Source: DASPKM01 sp963817075 (GTDB lineage: Bacteria > Bacteroidota > Bacteroidia > Chitinophagales > Chitinophagaceae). Taken from it: a DNA stretch of 64,000 bases. The notes beneath the pieces are model-generated. The model worked only from the letters and a program-made list of their open reading frames with translations, did no database searches and was not told the origin of the DNA. The stretch is taken from positions 310,001-374,000 of the forward strand of contig CAWFMT010000005.1 of NCBI GenBank assembly GCA_963817075.1, read 5' to 3'. Made by a program: the position numbers and the translations under genes. The first letter of the stretch is position 1, and each line of letters starts with the position of its first letter. Below, piece after piece: positions 43,135 through 51,432 of this stretch.

Positions 43135-44322
43135 TCAGGAGGCGGTATGATATCGGACAGCTAATTCTCTGTAACCATGAAGAACCTCTCTGAAAGAAAA
43201 ATGCTGAATTTTCCTAAATGAATAATTTCCGGCTTCCTTATAGAAATCACTCGTGAATAATGCTTCAATCCTATTAGCCAGCATTTCTATATTACCTGTT
43301 TCAAATTTATAGCCGTTCTTACCATCTTCTACAAGGTCCACAGCACATCCTGTAAGATCGCTGACCACCACAGGCAAACTAAAATTCATTGCTTCATTAA
43401 CTGAAAGGCCCCAGGTCTCCCCACTACTGGAACACATCACGAAGGCATCGGCGCAGGAATAATACCTGCCAATTTCACTCTGATTAACAAAACCGGTCAG
43501 CAAAACTTTTTCCTTCAATCCATGCTTCGCGATGAATTCTTCCATTTCTCTTCGCAAAGCCCCTTCCCCAAGCATGATCAAGTATTTATCTGGTAAATTG
43601 AGAACCCGAAAGGCTTCCAGAAGATCAAGCGGATTTTTTTTTGCGATGTATTTTCCAGAGTAAAGCAAAACCTTTGCATTTACATCAATTCCTAGTGAAT
43701 TCCTTATCTCATCCTTCTTATACATCATTTTTACATACTCTGCTCTGAACCTGTTATTGTCAACTGCATAGGGAGAATAAATCAGTTGTTCATCCTTAAC
43801 ACCCAGAAACCGGTAAAATGCCTTGTTTTGTATGCCTACATAGAGGAATGTCTTGATCGATGGAAACAAAATTCTTCTAAGGAAGAACAACTTGAGCTTG
43901 TTTGCGGTTGATTTTTTTAATTTTTCCTGATTAAGTGGCGTCTCACTTCTTAAGCAAACGTGATGCTTGAAAAAGTGGCCAAAATAAATTGAAAGTATAT
44001 ACGGAAAAAAAAGCCAGCCTGGAACCACAACAATTGCTTCAGGGTGTTTCCAAAGAGCCTTTATGATACCCCAATTAACAAGTCCAAAAAAACTTGTACC
44101 TACTGATGACCGGCGAGAGTAATTTTTAAAGAACCGATATGAATAGCCTTCAAGCAATGGGATGTCCCATTTAACATTCACTCCGAATTCTTCATCTGTT
44201 TTCCCCTTAATACTGAAGTCGGAACAGTACCAAACCTCGAGATCAATACCATTCTCTGTGAGATATTTATATAATGGAGCAAAGTATTGAATAGGGTGAG
44301 AATTAATAATAATGATCTTCAT
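43135..44322 (-). CDS. Family 4 glycosyltransferase
   Basis: 395 residues, GT-B fold. The N terminus is KIIIINSHPIQYFAPLYKYL, characteristic of a GT4 branch. The donor domain has VLLYSGKYIAKKNPLDLLEA near 222 and an E-x7-E region in CSSSGETWGLSVNEAMNFSL near 308. The stop lies next to the GT11 start (one base apart). Donor and linkage unknown. Confidence 0.88.
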   Translation of the reverse strand: MKIIIINSHPIQYFAPLYKYLTENGIDLEVWYCSDFSIKGKTDEEFGVNVKWDIPLLEGYSYRFFKNYSRRSSVGTSFFGLVNWGIIKALWKHPEAIVVVPGWLFFPYILSIYFGHFFKHHVCLRSETPLNQEKLKKSTANKLKLFFLRRILFPSIKTFLYVGIQNKAFYRFLGVKDEQLIYSPYAVDNNRFRAEYVKMMYKKDEIRNSLGIDVNAKVLLYSGKYIAKKNPLDLLEAFRVLNLPDKYLIMLGEGALRREMEEFIAKHGLKEKVLLTGFVNQSEIGRYYSCADAFVMCSSSGETWGLSVNEAMNFSLPVVVSDLTGCAVDLVEDGKNGYKFETGNIEMLANRIEALFTSDFYKEAGNYSFRKIQHFSFREVLHGYRELAVRYHTAS

Positions 44323-44385
44323 TCGTCTTCAGCTTCAAAGGTTTTGTTTGATGACCTATGATTGGGAACAGATTGCACAATCGTA

Positions 44386-45048
44386 TTACTTGTTTGCCTC
44401 AACGTACAAAGACTCATCCGATCTCCATTCAGCGTCCAGCAATAATCTCTTATCACGACCGTGGCAGAAAGTTTCCTTTACAATATTTTTAAATCCGGCA
44501 TCCTCAAGAATTTTACGGACTGTATCAAAATCATAAATAAACTGATGCCCATGCCCACGAAAAATACCATTGATCCTCGCCATTGGTGAAATGTAGCCTT
44601 CCTCATGAGGCATTTTTACATTCTCGCCCAATTTCCTTCTTTGATAAATATCGAGATACACTTCTCCGTCGGGCATTATTAATCGCAAAACTCCACCCGG
44701 GCGCAGCATCCTGTAGAATTCACCGATATTCTTTCTAAAGGCGTCAAAAGATATATGCTCCAGGCAGTGTTCGGTATAAATCGCATCAAGACTGTCATCT
44801 TCCAATGGATATTTTTTCTTTGTAATATCCCAACATATATCAACCCCACTCCCCCAATGATAATCAAGATTGATAAAATCAGGATGTGGATTTGGGCCAC
44901 ATCCAACATTCAACATTTTTCTTTGGCTTATTTTCTTTTTCGGAACAAAAAATTCTTTAGTGCGGATAAGGGAAGAAATAACATATTGCACTTTTGCATA
45001 GGATCGTATATCTCTATTCCACTTGATCCTTTTAAATATTGATTCCAT
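44386..45048 (-). CDS. Class I SAM-dependent methyltransferase
   Basis: 220 residues. Motif I is MLNVGCGPNPHPDFINLDYH near 45, then DDSLDAIYTEHCLEHI and RMLRPGGVLRLIMPDGEVYL. This is the Methyltransf_11-like fold found in polysaccharide loci. A sugar or lipid-linked glycan may be the acceptor. Gaps of 58 bases upstream and 63 downstream make it less tightly packed than the rest of the locus. Confidence 0.82.
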   Translation of the reverse strand: MESIFKRIKWNRDIRSYAKVQYVISSLIRTKEFFVPKKKISQRKMLNVGCGPNPHPDFINLDYHWGSGVDICWDITKKKYPLEDDSLDAIYTEHCLEHISFDAFRKNIGEFYRMLRPGGVLRLIMPDGEVYLDIYQRRKLGENVKMPHEEGYISPMARINGIFRGHGHQFIYDFDTVRKILEDAGFKNIVKETFCHGRDKRLLLDAEWRSDESLYVEANK

Positions 45049-45106
45049 CCTTTAGACGTTTAGGCAGATTTAACTCTATAGTTATTCGAAAAGTACATTT
45101 GTAAAT

Positions 45107-46234
45107 TCAGTCAGATCCCAGCCTGCTGCTTATAAATGCAAGATGCTTCTCATAAGTATTATCCAGCGCGTAGTCTTTGCGCTGCAATTGCAATACTTCA
45201 GAGTTGAACTGATCGATATTATTTATCACCTTCTCTAATAAACCCGGGAACTCTTTATTATTTTCTCTTGAAGTGCACATCTCCATCAAACCTGTGCCCT
45301 GGTATGTAGTGACATTATTGGACAATATAATTTTTCCGGTACTCAGAAATTCCATCGCCTTATGATAGTTAGTCCCGGAACTCTGGTCCTTTTTTATATC
45401 ATAGCATATGAGAAAAATATCAGCCATGCTATATTCACCCGGCAATTGATTTGCCGACAATTGTCCTTTCAACTCCACATTGTTTGCTTTTTGCAGGAAG
45501 TCAATGAAGGATGCTGCCTCTTCCGAAATATTTGATGGTAAGTTTCCGCCCTTGGTTTTATAATTACCCCAAAAGATAAACTGTACTTCAGGAAACTTGC
45601 TAATGCAAATTTTGAGCGTTTCAAAATCAATATCAGGCCTTAGTAAATTCCCTGAATAGCCGATTCTGATCTTATCCTTTTTTGTCCAGGCAGATTTTCC
45701 CACAGCTTCAGCGAATTCCCTGGAAATTCCATGATTGATAAATAGCTTCTTCTCATCTCCGAATGGAAATCTGGATAAGATTTCTTTTGTTACAGAAATG
45801 ATGAGGTCAGCATTTTTACCCGGCCATATTTGATAATCATAAAACAATTCATCCACAGGATGATAAATTTGCCTGGGCGCCTTAAACCAATTTAGGTCGG
45901 AATAAAGGTTGCAGTCAAAACACCAAACAAGATCGAACTGAATTTTTATTCTCCGTAGAAGATTGCTAATATGAATTTTCATCAACTTATCATACAGCCA
46001 CCTAACCTTGAAGCGCAGTAGATCAGGAACCTTCAAACGATGGGAAATAATATACAAACCTGGGTACTCTTCAACTGGTTTTACTTCCAAAGAATTTGCT
46101 AAGTCGTCTGAGGGAGGATTCAAAAAAAATACTTCATTTCCTTCCCTTGATAATTCAACTGCATAGTGATGTTTTGCAACAAACATCTTTCCCCATGTCT
46201 GCGGTGATATAAGAAGTATCTTCTTACCCTTCAC
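45107..46234 (-). CDS. Glycosyltransferase (GT-B fold)
   Basis: 375 residues from the GTG at 46234. The open frame extends to 46336, but those 34 residues lie inside the aminotransferase gene and are not family-like; the GTG gives VKGKKILLISPQTWGKM, the expected first beta strand, and overlaps the upstream stop by 11 bases. The donor domain has IRIGYSGNLLRPDIDFETL near 190 and YHKAMEFLSTGKIILS near 294 as the acidic phosphate-binding loop. It is related to family 1/4 enzymes; the donor is unknown. Confidence 0.82.
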   Translation of the reverse strand: MKGKKILLISPQTWGKMFVAKHHYAVELSREGNEVFFLNPPSDDLANSLEVKPVEEYPGLYIISHRLKVPDLLRFKVRWLYDKLMKIHISNLLRRIKIQFDLVWCFDCNLYSDLNWFKAPRQIYHPVDELFYDYQIWPGKNADLIISVTKEILSRFPFGDEKKLFINHGISREFAEAVGKSAWTKKDKIRIGYSGNLLRPDIDFETLKICISKFPEVQFIFWGNYKTKGGNLPSNISEEAASFIDFLQKANNVELKGQLSANQLPGEYSMADIFLICYDIKKDQSSGTNYHKAMEFLSTGKIILSNNVTTYQGTGLMEMCTSRENNKEFPGLLEKVINNIDQFNSEVLQLQRKDYALDNTYEKHLAFISSRLGSD

Positions 46235-47348
46235 AATAAAAATCTCTGATGCAGGACGCGATATAAGTAAGCTTGTCCTCATCCAGTTCTGGATACATTG
46301 GAAGTGAAAGTATCTTGTCCTGCAAGGCAGAGGCAATTGGAAAATCCTTAGCAGTATGGTTTAGATAAGAATATGCCGGCAAAAAAGGCAGAGGGATAGG
46401 ATAATGTATTGCTGTTTCGATTCCTTTATCTTTTAAATACACCATCAGCTCATCCCTTCTTGGTGCAAGTATCACATAGAGATGAAAAGTATGTACTGAT
46501 CCCGGCCTGACTGATGGAAGTCTAATCTCTTTGATGTCCGACAGCAGCTTAGAATAGAGTTCTGCATTCCTGATCCGGGCGTCTGTCCATTCAAGTATGT
46601 AAGGTAATTTGGCTGATAGAATTGCCGCATGCAATCCATCCATCCTGCTGTTAATACCTTCCATTAGATGGTTTGGCTTTTTTAAAGCTCCGTGATTGGC
46701 AAACATCCTGCATCTTTCAGCAAGTTCATCTTGATTGGTAACTATGCAGCCTGCATCCCCATATGCTCCAAGATTTTTTCCAGGATAAAAACTAAATGAA
46801 GCAGCAATGCCAAACTTGCCTGCTCTTATGTTGTTTAAAGATGAAAAATGTGATTGCGCACAATCTTCAATTAAATAAACTCCCTGGCTGTCACAGATCT
46901 CTTTAATCTTATCGATAGCACACATTTGTCCCTGGAGATGAACTGCAATAACTGCTTTGGTACGACCAGTAATTGCGTTTTGCAGTTTCTCAACATCCAT
47001 ATTGTGATAAGTCTCATCAACATCAACAAATACTGGTTTTGCTCCGGTCTGGGTAATTGTTTCTGAACTTGAAATCCAGCTATTTGCAACTGTTATAACC
47101 TCATCGCCCACTCCTATGCCTAACATTCTCATAATTATATATAGAGAGTCAGTGCCATTGCCGCAAGGAATCATATGTTTTACTCCATATAGTTCAGCAA
47201 ATTCCTTTTCGAATTTTTTTACATAGGTCCCGCCAATGAAGGCTGTGTCCCTGATGACATTTGCAATGGCCTCGTCAATAGCCTGCTTAATACTTAAATA
47301 CTGAGCCGACAGATCAACAAATGGGATCTTGAATCCCTTATCGCTCAT
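46224..47348 (-). CDS. DegT/DnrJ/EryC1 sugar aminotransferase (WbpE/FdtB-like)
   Basis: 374 residues from the Met at 47348, giving SDKGFKIPFVDLSAQYLSIK; a longer frame from 47417 would run inside the acyltransferase gene. PLP enzyme: GNGTDSLYIIMRMLG near 66, EDCAQSHFSS near 157 and the Schiff-base lysine in SFYPGKNLGAYGDAG near 184. In combination with the oxidoreductase (47808-48815) and acyltransferase (47338-47811) it matches the WbpB-WbpE-WbpD route to 3-acetamido sugars. A dTDP-3-amino-sugar role is the main alternative. Confidence 0.9.
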   Translation of the reverse strand: MSDKGFKIPFVDLSAQYLSIKQAIDEAIANVIRDTAFIGGTYVKKFEKEFAELYGVKHMIPCGNGTDSLYIIMRMLGIGVGDEVITVANSWISSSETITQTGAKPVFVDVDETYHNMDVEKLQNAITGRTKAVIAVHLQGQMCAIDKIKEICDSQGVYLIEDCAQSHFSSLNNIRAGKFGIAASFSFYPGKNLGAYGDAGCIVTNQDELAERCRMFANHGALKKPNHLMEGINSRMDGLHAAILSAKLPYILEWTDARIRNAELYSKLLSDIKEIRLPSVRPGSVHTFHLYVILAPRRDELMVYLKDKGIETAIHYPIPLPFLPAYSYLNHTAKDFPIASALQDKILSLPMYPELDEDKLTYIASCIRDFYCEG

Positions 47349-47811
47349 TATCTTTTCTGAGAAGTTTTGCTGGGTTGCCTGCATATATGCCTGGATGATT
47401 AATGTCTTTTGTGACAACTGATCCTGCTCCGATCACAACATTATCGCAAATTGAAACCGGTAGAATAGTTGCATTCGATCCAATGGAGACTGAATTGCCG
47501 ATGAATGTATTCTTCCACTTTGATTTATCTCCGCCCGCGGGCTTTCCATTGTCAAACAGGTCATTGATAAACATCACACCATGTCCAATAAAACAATCAT
47601 CTCCAATAGTGACGAGTTCACAGATAAAACTGTGGGACTGGATCTTGCATCGCTTTCCAATTGAAACTGACTTTTGTATTTCAACAAATGGGCCGATGAA
47701 TGTATTATCTCCTATGGAACAGCCGTAAAGGTTTACGGGTAGTATCAGGGTTACATCCTTTCCGAAAACCACATCGGATCTGATGGATATTTCTTTTAAT
47801 GTTGGCGTCAC
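47338..47811 (-). CDS. Hexapeptide-repeat N-acyltransferase (WbpD/FdtC-like)
   Basis: 157 residues built of left-handed beta-helix hexapeptides (for example IGDNTFIGPFVEI, IGKRCKIQSHSFI, IGDDCFIGHGVMF, IGSNATILPV). The C terminus is YAGNPAKLLRK, typical of sugar acetyltransferases. It would acetylate the 3-amino group made by the adjacent aminotransferase. The start overlaps the oxidoreductase stop by 4 bases and its own stop overlaps the aminotransferase start by 11, so the three are translationally linked. Confidence 0.88.
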   Translation of the reverse strand: MTPTLKEISIRSDVVFGKDVTLILPVNLYGCSIGDNTFIGPFVEIQKSVSIGKRCKIQSHSFICELVTIGDDCFIGHGVMFINDLFDNGKPAGGDKSKWKNTFIGNSVSIGSNATILPVSICDNVVIGAGSVVTKDINHPGIYAGNPAKLLRKDNER

Positions 47812-48815
47812 TGATGAGACTTTGAACCTGAATATATTTTCTCTATGATCTCCACGGTTTTTAATCCTTCAAATCCATTGGTTGCAATAACCCCTCCGTG
47901 TGACAATACATCAATTACATTTTCATAAACCTTATCATGGTTTGACATTGAGCCCTGGTATTGTCCATAGTTATTGGCAGGATTTCCTAAAGGCAAATCT
48001 TTTATTTCATAACCTTCTATCTGCTGGTATTCAAGTTCGTTCAAATACTGGCCTCCGATCTTCACCGTTCCTTTTTCTGCAAAGACTGTAAAACTGCCCT
48101 CCATGTTCTTTGCATAACTGTTGACAGTATAATTAATTGTCCCTATAGCTCCATTGTGAAACCTGACAGCAAGACAACCGGTATCCTCAAATTCAATTAT
48201 GTTTTGATGACCCAGGTTGCCCTTAAATCCAGCTACTTCCTTTATATCACCTATCAGCCAATACAGAAGATCAATGAAATGCGAAAATTGAGTGAATAAA
48301 GTACCGCCATCCATATCCAACGTGCCCTTCCAGGAATTCTTATAATAATCCTCATTCCTGTTCCAAAAGCAATTAAGCTGAACACTGTAGATATTCCCTA
48401 ATCTTCCTTCCTCAATTACTTTTTTGAGCGCTGAAACAGGGGGATTAAAACGATTTTGCTTAACTACAAAAAGGCGTTTATTGGTTTTCTCCGCTGTATT
48501 GATCATTTCACCGCAATCATGAACGTTCAGCGCCATGGGCTTTTCACAAAGAACATGAAACCCTGCCTTTAATGATTTTATGGTATGCCCGGCATGCAAA
48601 CCATTAGGAGAGCAGACGGAGACCACTTGCATCTGCTTTTCATTTGCAAGAAATTGATCAACCTCCACATAGTAAGGGACATTGTATTGTTTTCCAGCGG
48701 CCATCGCTTTCTGCGAATCAATATCGCAGACAGCCACAAGTTTTCCCTGCTTGTGAATGTGTTCAAGATGGCGTTGCCCAATACGACCGCAACCAATTAC
48801 ACCAAAAGAGATCAT
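47808..48815 (-). CDS. Gfo/Idh/MocA-family oxidoreductase (WbpB/WlbA-like)
   Basis: 335 residues. NAD fold FGVIGCGRIGQRHLEHI at 4-20, acidic CDID near 35, and the catalytic lysine motif CEKPMAL near 93. The substrate domain has NRFNPPVSALKKVIEEGRLG and GGTLFTQFSHFIDLLYWL. In the Pseudomonas O5 and Bordetella pathways the enzyme oxidises C3 of UDP-GlcNAc-uronate ahead of transamination. The required UDP-GlcNAc 6-dehydrogenase is not in the window. The start overlaps the amidotransferase stop by 4 bases. Confidence 0.88.
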   Translation of the reverse strand: MISFGVIGCGRIGQRHLEHIHKQGKLVAVCDIDSQKAMAAGKQYNVPYYVEVDQFLANEKQMQVVSVCSPNGLHAGHTIKSLKAGFHVLCEKPMALNVHDCGEMINTAEKTNKRLFVVKQNRFNPPVSALKKVIEEGRLGNIYSVQLNCFWNRNEDYYKNSWKGTLDMDGGTLFTQFSHFIDLLYWLIGDIKEVAGFKGNLGHQNIIEFEDTGCLAVRFHNGAIGTINYTVNSYAKNMEGSFTVFAEKGTVKIGGQYLNELEYQQIEGYEIKDLPLGNPANNYGQYQGSMSNHDKVYENVIDVLSHGGVIATNGFEGLKTVEIIEKIYSGSKSHQ

Positions 48816-50020
48816 CCGGTTTTTTTAAAAAGTTGTCTTAGAGAAGCTGTTTTAATAAGAAAATCCATATATGCCTTTTTCAATTTCACGTCGGATCTGA
48901 ATTCTCTATGATCCCTTCGGGGGGTTTTCATAATTACTTCAAATTCCGCATCGGATATTCCAAGTTTTTTAAGCACATATTCCTTCTCTGCCAATAGTTC
49001 ATCAGGAGTATATAGAGGTTTCTTTAATTCTGATAAGGCCTCCTCTTTTGTCATCTGGCCGGAGCATATGAGGGTAGAATAATGTGCTTTTCGTTTGTCA
49101 ATCTTGAATTTCTCCGGAAGAATATATGCCTGGTAAAACTTGGTAAATACTGACTCGTAATGTTTACCCCCATAATCTCGCCACCCTAATTCACGCATGA
49201 TTGTTTCTTTTGCCTCAGCCTTATTGTAATCAATATAATTGAGAATGGAGATAGATTTCAATCTCATAAGCGAGTTAAGAAAAACATGCTTCAAAAAACT
49301 ATAAGTAGGATACGTGTTTCTTTTGATTTTCCCATACGAATCATGGATGTGCTTAAGATTTGCATAATCCATTTTAACGTACAACCAGCTTGGGGGCATT
49401 ATGAACTCGGTAACGATATTTGTCCCACTCAAAACATAGGGAATCTTATACTTATTTGCCAGCCTGTACATGGTGGCGAAGATCGCGTGATCTGAAACCA
49501 CTTCAATATCTACAACTGACGCCTTTAAATATGCAAGCTGTATGTCTCTAAACTCTTCCCAATTTACGACCAGGGTGAATAGGTTTATTCCCAGCTTATT
49601 TACGGTATTCTCAATATTCTTAACTGCCAGTTCAGAATTCCATCCATTATCCAAATGAACTGCAAGAGGACGCAAGCCCCATTTTTTTGTAAGCCAGGCA
49701 ACATACGTGCTGTCGACTCCACCGCTAACACCGATCAGGCAATCATACTCTTTATTTTTGCCTGCTTGTTTAATATCAGCAATTAAACTTTCAAGAGCTG
49801 CAGCCCGTTCAGGAAGTGGAAGAAGGCCCTCTTCTGCGGCCTTCTTATATTCATGATAATAATTACAAATTCCTTTTTCGTCAAATACTATGTCAGGATC
49901 CATTATGTTATCCATTACAGTTATAGAACACTGACGATAAGAGTTTTGATCGGAGCTTAAATTTCCCTCTGAATCTTTACCATTATTTGCTGTGATCCTT
50001 ATTGCTGCCTCCATACCCAT
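48812..50020 (-). CDS. N-acetyl-sugar amidotransferase, WbpG-like
   Basis: 402 residues, adenine-alpha-hydrolase (PP-loop) fold. The ATP-binding loop SGGVDS is at 99-104, and MPPSWLYVKMDY follows near 208. It would activate an N-acetyl group and replace its oxygen with ammonia to give an acetamidino group, fed by a HisH/HisF pair (50041-51432). The N-terminal region resembles the CxxC...CNxC zinc motif of the family, but only C31 and C52 remain (CSITVMD and ICNYY), so the zinc site is missing. Placed with the WbpB/D/E-like genes it fits the WbpG-HisH2-HisF2 system. Confidence 0.87.
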   Translation of the reverse strand: MGMEAAIRITANNGKDSEGNLSSDQNSYRQCSITVMDNIMDPDIVFDEKGICNYYHEYKKAAEEGLLPLPERAAALESLIADIKQAGKNKEYDCLIGVSGGVDSTYVAWLTKKWGLRPLAVHLDNGWNSELAVKNIENTVNKLGINLFTLVVNWEEFRDIQLAYLKASVVDIEVVSDHAIFATMYRLANKYKIPYVLSGTNIVTEFIMPPSWLYVKMDYANLKHIHDSYGKIKRNTYPTYSFLKHVFLNSLMRLKSISILNYIDYNKAEAKETIMRELGWRDYGGKHYESVFTKFYQAYILPEKFKIDKRKAHYSTLICSGQMTKEEALSELKKPLYTPDELLAEKEYVLKKLGISDAEFEVIMKTPRRDHREFRSDVKLKKAYMDFLIKTASLRQLFKKTG

Positions 50021-50040
50021 AATTGATTATGTCCCCTGGT

Positions 50041-50811
50041 TCAGATACTTGAATACAATTTTTCCTTCAAATCAGATTGTGAAGGATAACTGATGAGCAC
50101 AGCGTTGAGCGGACGCTGAAAAACAAACATACTTCCTGCGGAAACTGCTGAAGCGCCTGCCACCTTCACTGCGTCATTGAAATCTTTTAGACTTGCTGCT
50201 CCCCCGCAGGCTACAACTGGAATATTAATGGCATTACTTACTGCTTTAGTTAACTCAAGATCGTAACCCTGGTAAGTACCATCTCGTTCTATACTATTAA
50301 GTAAAATTTCTCCAGCTCCATGCTTTTCACAGACCCTTGCAAATTCTACTGGATCAGCATTGGTGTTCACGGTGCCGTTATCGATATAAATCTTATATCG
50401 TCCCAACCAATTCTTCTTAACATCAATACTAACAACCATACTTTGTGATCCAAACGCCTCTGCAATACTGCCTATGAGTGACGGATTGGTATGTGCAGAT
50501 TTATTTATAACCACTTTTTCTATCCCGTTGAAGAGTATTTCTTTTACCTGCTCAAAAGTGGTAATGCCACCACCATATGAAACTGGCATAAAGGCCTCAC
50601 TTGCAATATTTGCAATCCTGCCAATATCAGGAGGTCTGTTTTCTACAGAAGCGGAAATATCCAAAATAGCCAATTCGTCAACTTCCTTGTCATTGAAAAT
50701 CTTGACAGCATTGATAGGATCGCCAACGTACTTGTGCTTCTTGAATTGAATTGACTTCACCAATCCATTTCCTTTTATTAACAAAACTGGTATTACCCGA
50801 ATCCGTTTCAA
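50041..50811 (-). CDS. hisF: HisF-like subunit dedicated to sugar amidination
   Basis: 256 residues, (beta/alpha)8 barrel with HisF phosphate-binding sites (VSYGGGITTF near 77-86 and ACGGAASLKDF near 200). By the numbering shared with Thermotoga HisF, catalytic Asp130 is kept (VVSIDVKK) but Asp11 is Leu11 (PVLLIKGNG). HisF lacking Asp11 cannot carry out the normal cyclase reaction, so it probably only conducts ammonia from HisH to the WbpG-like enzyme 20 bases downstream. Adjacent hisH is 6 bases upstream. It is not part of a histidine operon. Confidence 0.88.
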   Translation of the reverse strand: MKRIRVIPVLLIKGNGLVKSIQFKKHKYVGDPINAVKIFNDKEVDELAILDISASVENRPPDIGRIANIASEAFMPVSYGGGITTFEQVKEILFNGIEKVVINKSAHTNPSLIGSIAEAFGSQSMVVSIDVKKNWLGRYKIYIDNGTVNTNADPVEFARVCEKHGAGEILLNSIERDGTYQGYDLELTKAVSNAINIPVVACGGAASLKDFNDAVKVAGASAVSAGSMFVFQRPLNAVLISYPSQSDLKEKLYSSI

Positions 50812-50817
50812 GTTTCT

Positions 50818-51432
50818 CTAAAAATTATTTGCAAAATTCTCATACAACTTCATACCGAACTTATGGCTTTTTTCCGGATGGAATTGAACACCCTGGATAT
50901 GTGAATTACCGATCGAAGCTGTAAACTCGTAACCGTAATTTGCGGTAGCTGTGATTTCACTGACATTTTCTGTTTGCACATGAAAAGAATGAACAAAATA
51001 AAAACGGGGATCACTTATGCCTCTATATAAAGGCTGGTCATGAACCGGTGATACATCGCTCCAACTCATGTGTGGTATTTTGTAATCTGCCGGTAATGCT
51101 TCCTTTCTAAATCTCACAACCTTTCCCCTAATCCATCCTAATCCCTTTTCAATTCCTTCCTCGCTTTGCTCTACCAGCATCTGGCAACCAACACAAACCC
51201 CAAGGAGCGGCACCCGTTGGGCAACCACTTTATCCTCAATTATTGATCTTAATCCTGAAGCATTAAATTGTTGCATGCAATGATCGAAAGCTCCAATGCC
51301 GGGAAGTATGATTTTAGAAGCTTCAGATATCACCCCCTTATCCCGGGTAATTACAGACTGCTGCCCGATTTTTTTTAGCATATTAAAAATCGAGGAAACA
51401 TTTCCTATCCCATAATCAAGAATGGCAATCAT
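50818..51432 (-). CDS. hisH: HisH-like glutaminase subunit for sugar amidination
   Basis: 204 residues, class I glutamine amidotransferase. The triad is intact: C80 in GVCVGCQML, H185 and E187 in QFHPEKS. The oxyanion strand PGIGAF is at 44-49. It liberates ammonia from glutamine for the adjacent HisF and WbpG-like proteins. The active-site GVCVGCQ differs slightly from the usual GICLGMQ. Its start overlaps the flippase stop by 4 bases. Confidence 0.9.
   Translation of the reverse strand: MIAILDYGIGNVSSIFNMLKKIGQQSVITRDKGVISEASKIILPGIGAFDHCMQQFNASGLRSIIEDKVVAQRVPLLGVCVGCQMLVEQSEEGIEKGLGWIRGKVVRFRKEALPADYKIPHMSWSDVSPVHDQPLYRGISDPRFYFVHSFHVQTENVSEITATANYGYEFTASIGNSHIQGVQFHPEKSHKFGMKLYENFANNF

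Noticed and set aside
46237..46336. 34-residue N-terminal extension of the glycosyltransferase at 45107-46234
   Set aside because: It lies wholly inside the aminotransferase gene and does not resemble a GT-B start; the GTG at 46234 fits family and spacing.
50041..51432. hisH and hisF as part of histidine biosynthesis
   Set aside because: No other his genes are present, HisF lacks Asp11, and the pair is joined to an N-acetyl-sugar amidotransferase; the same applies to 58031-59544.
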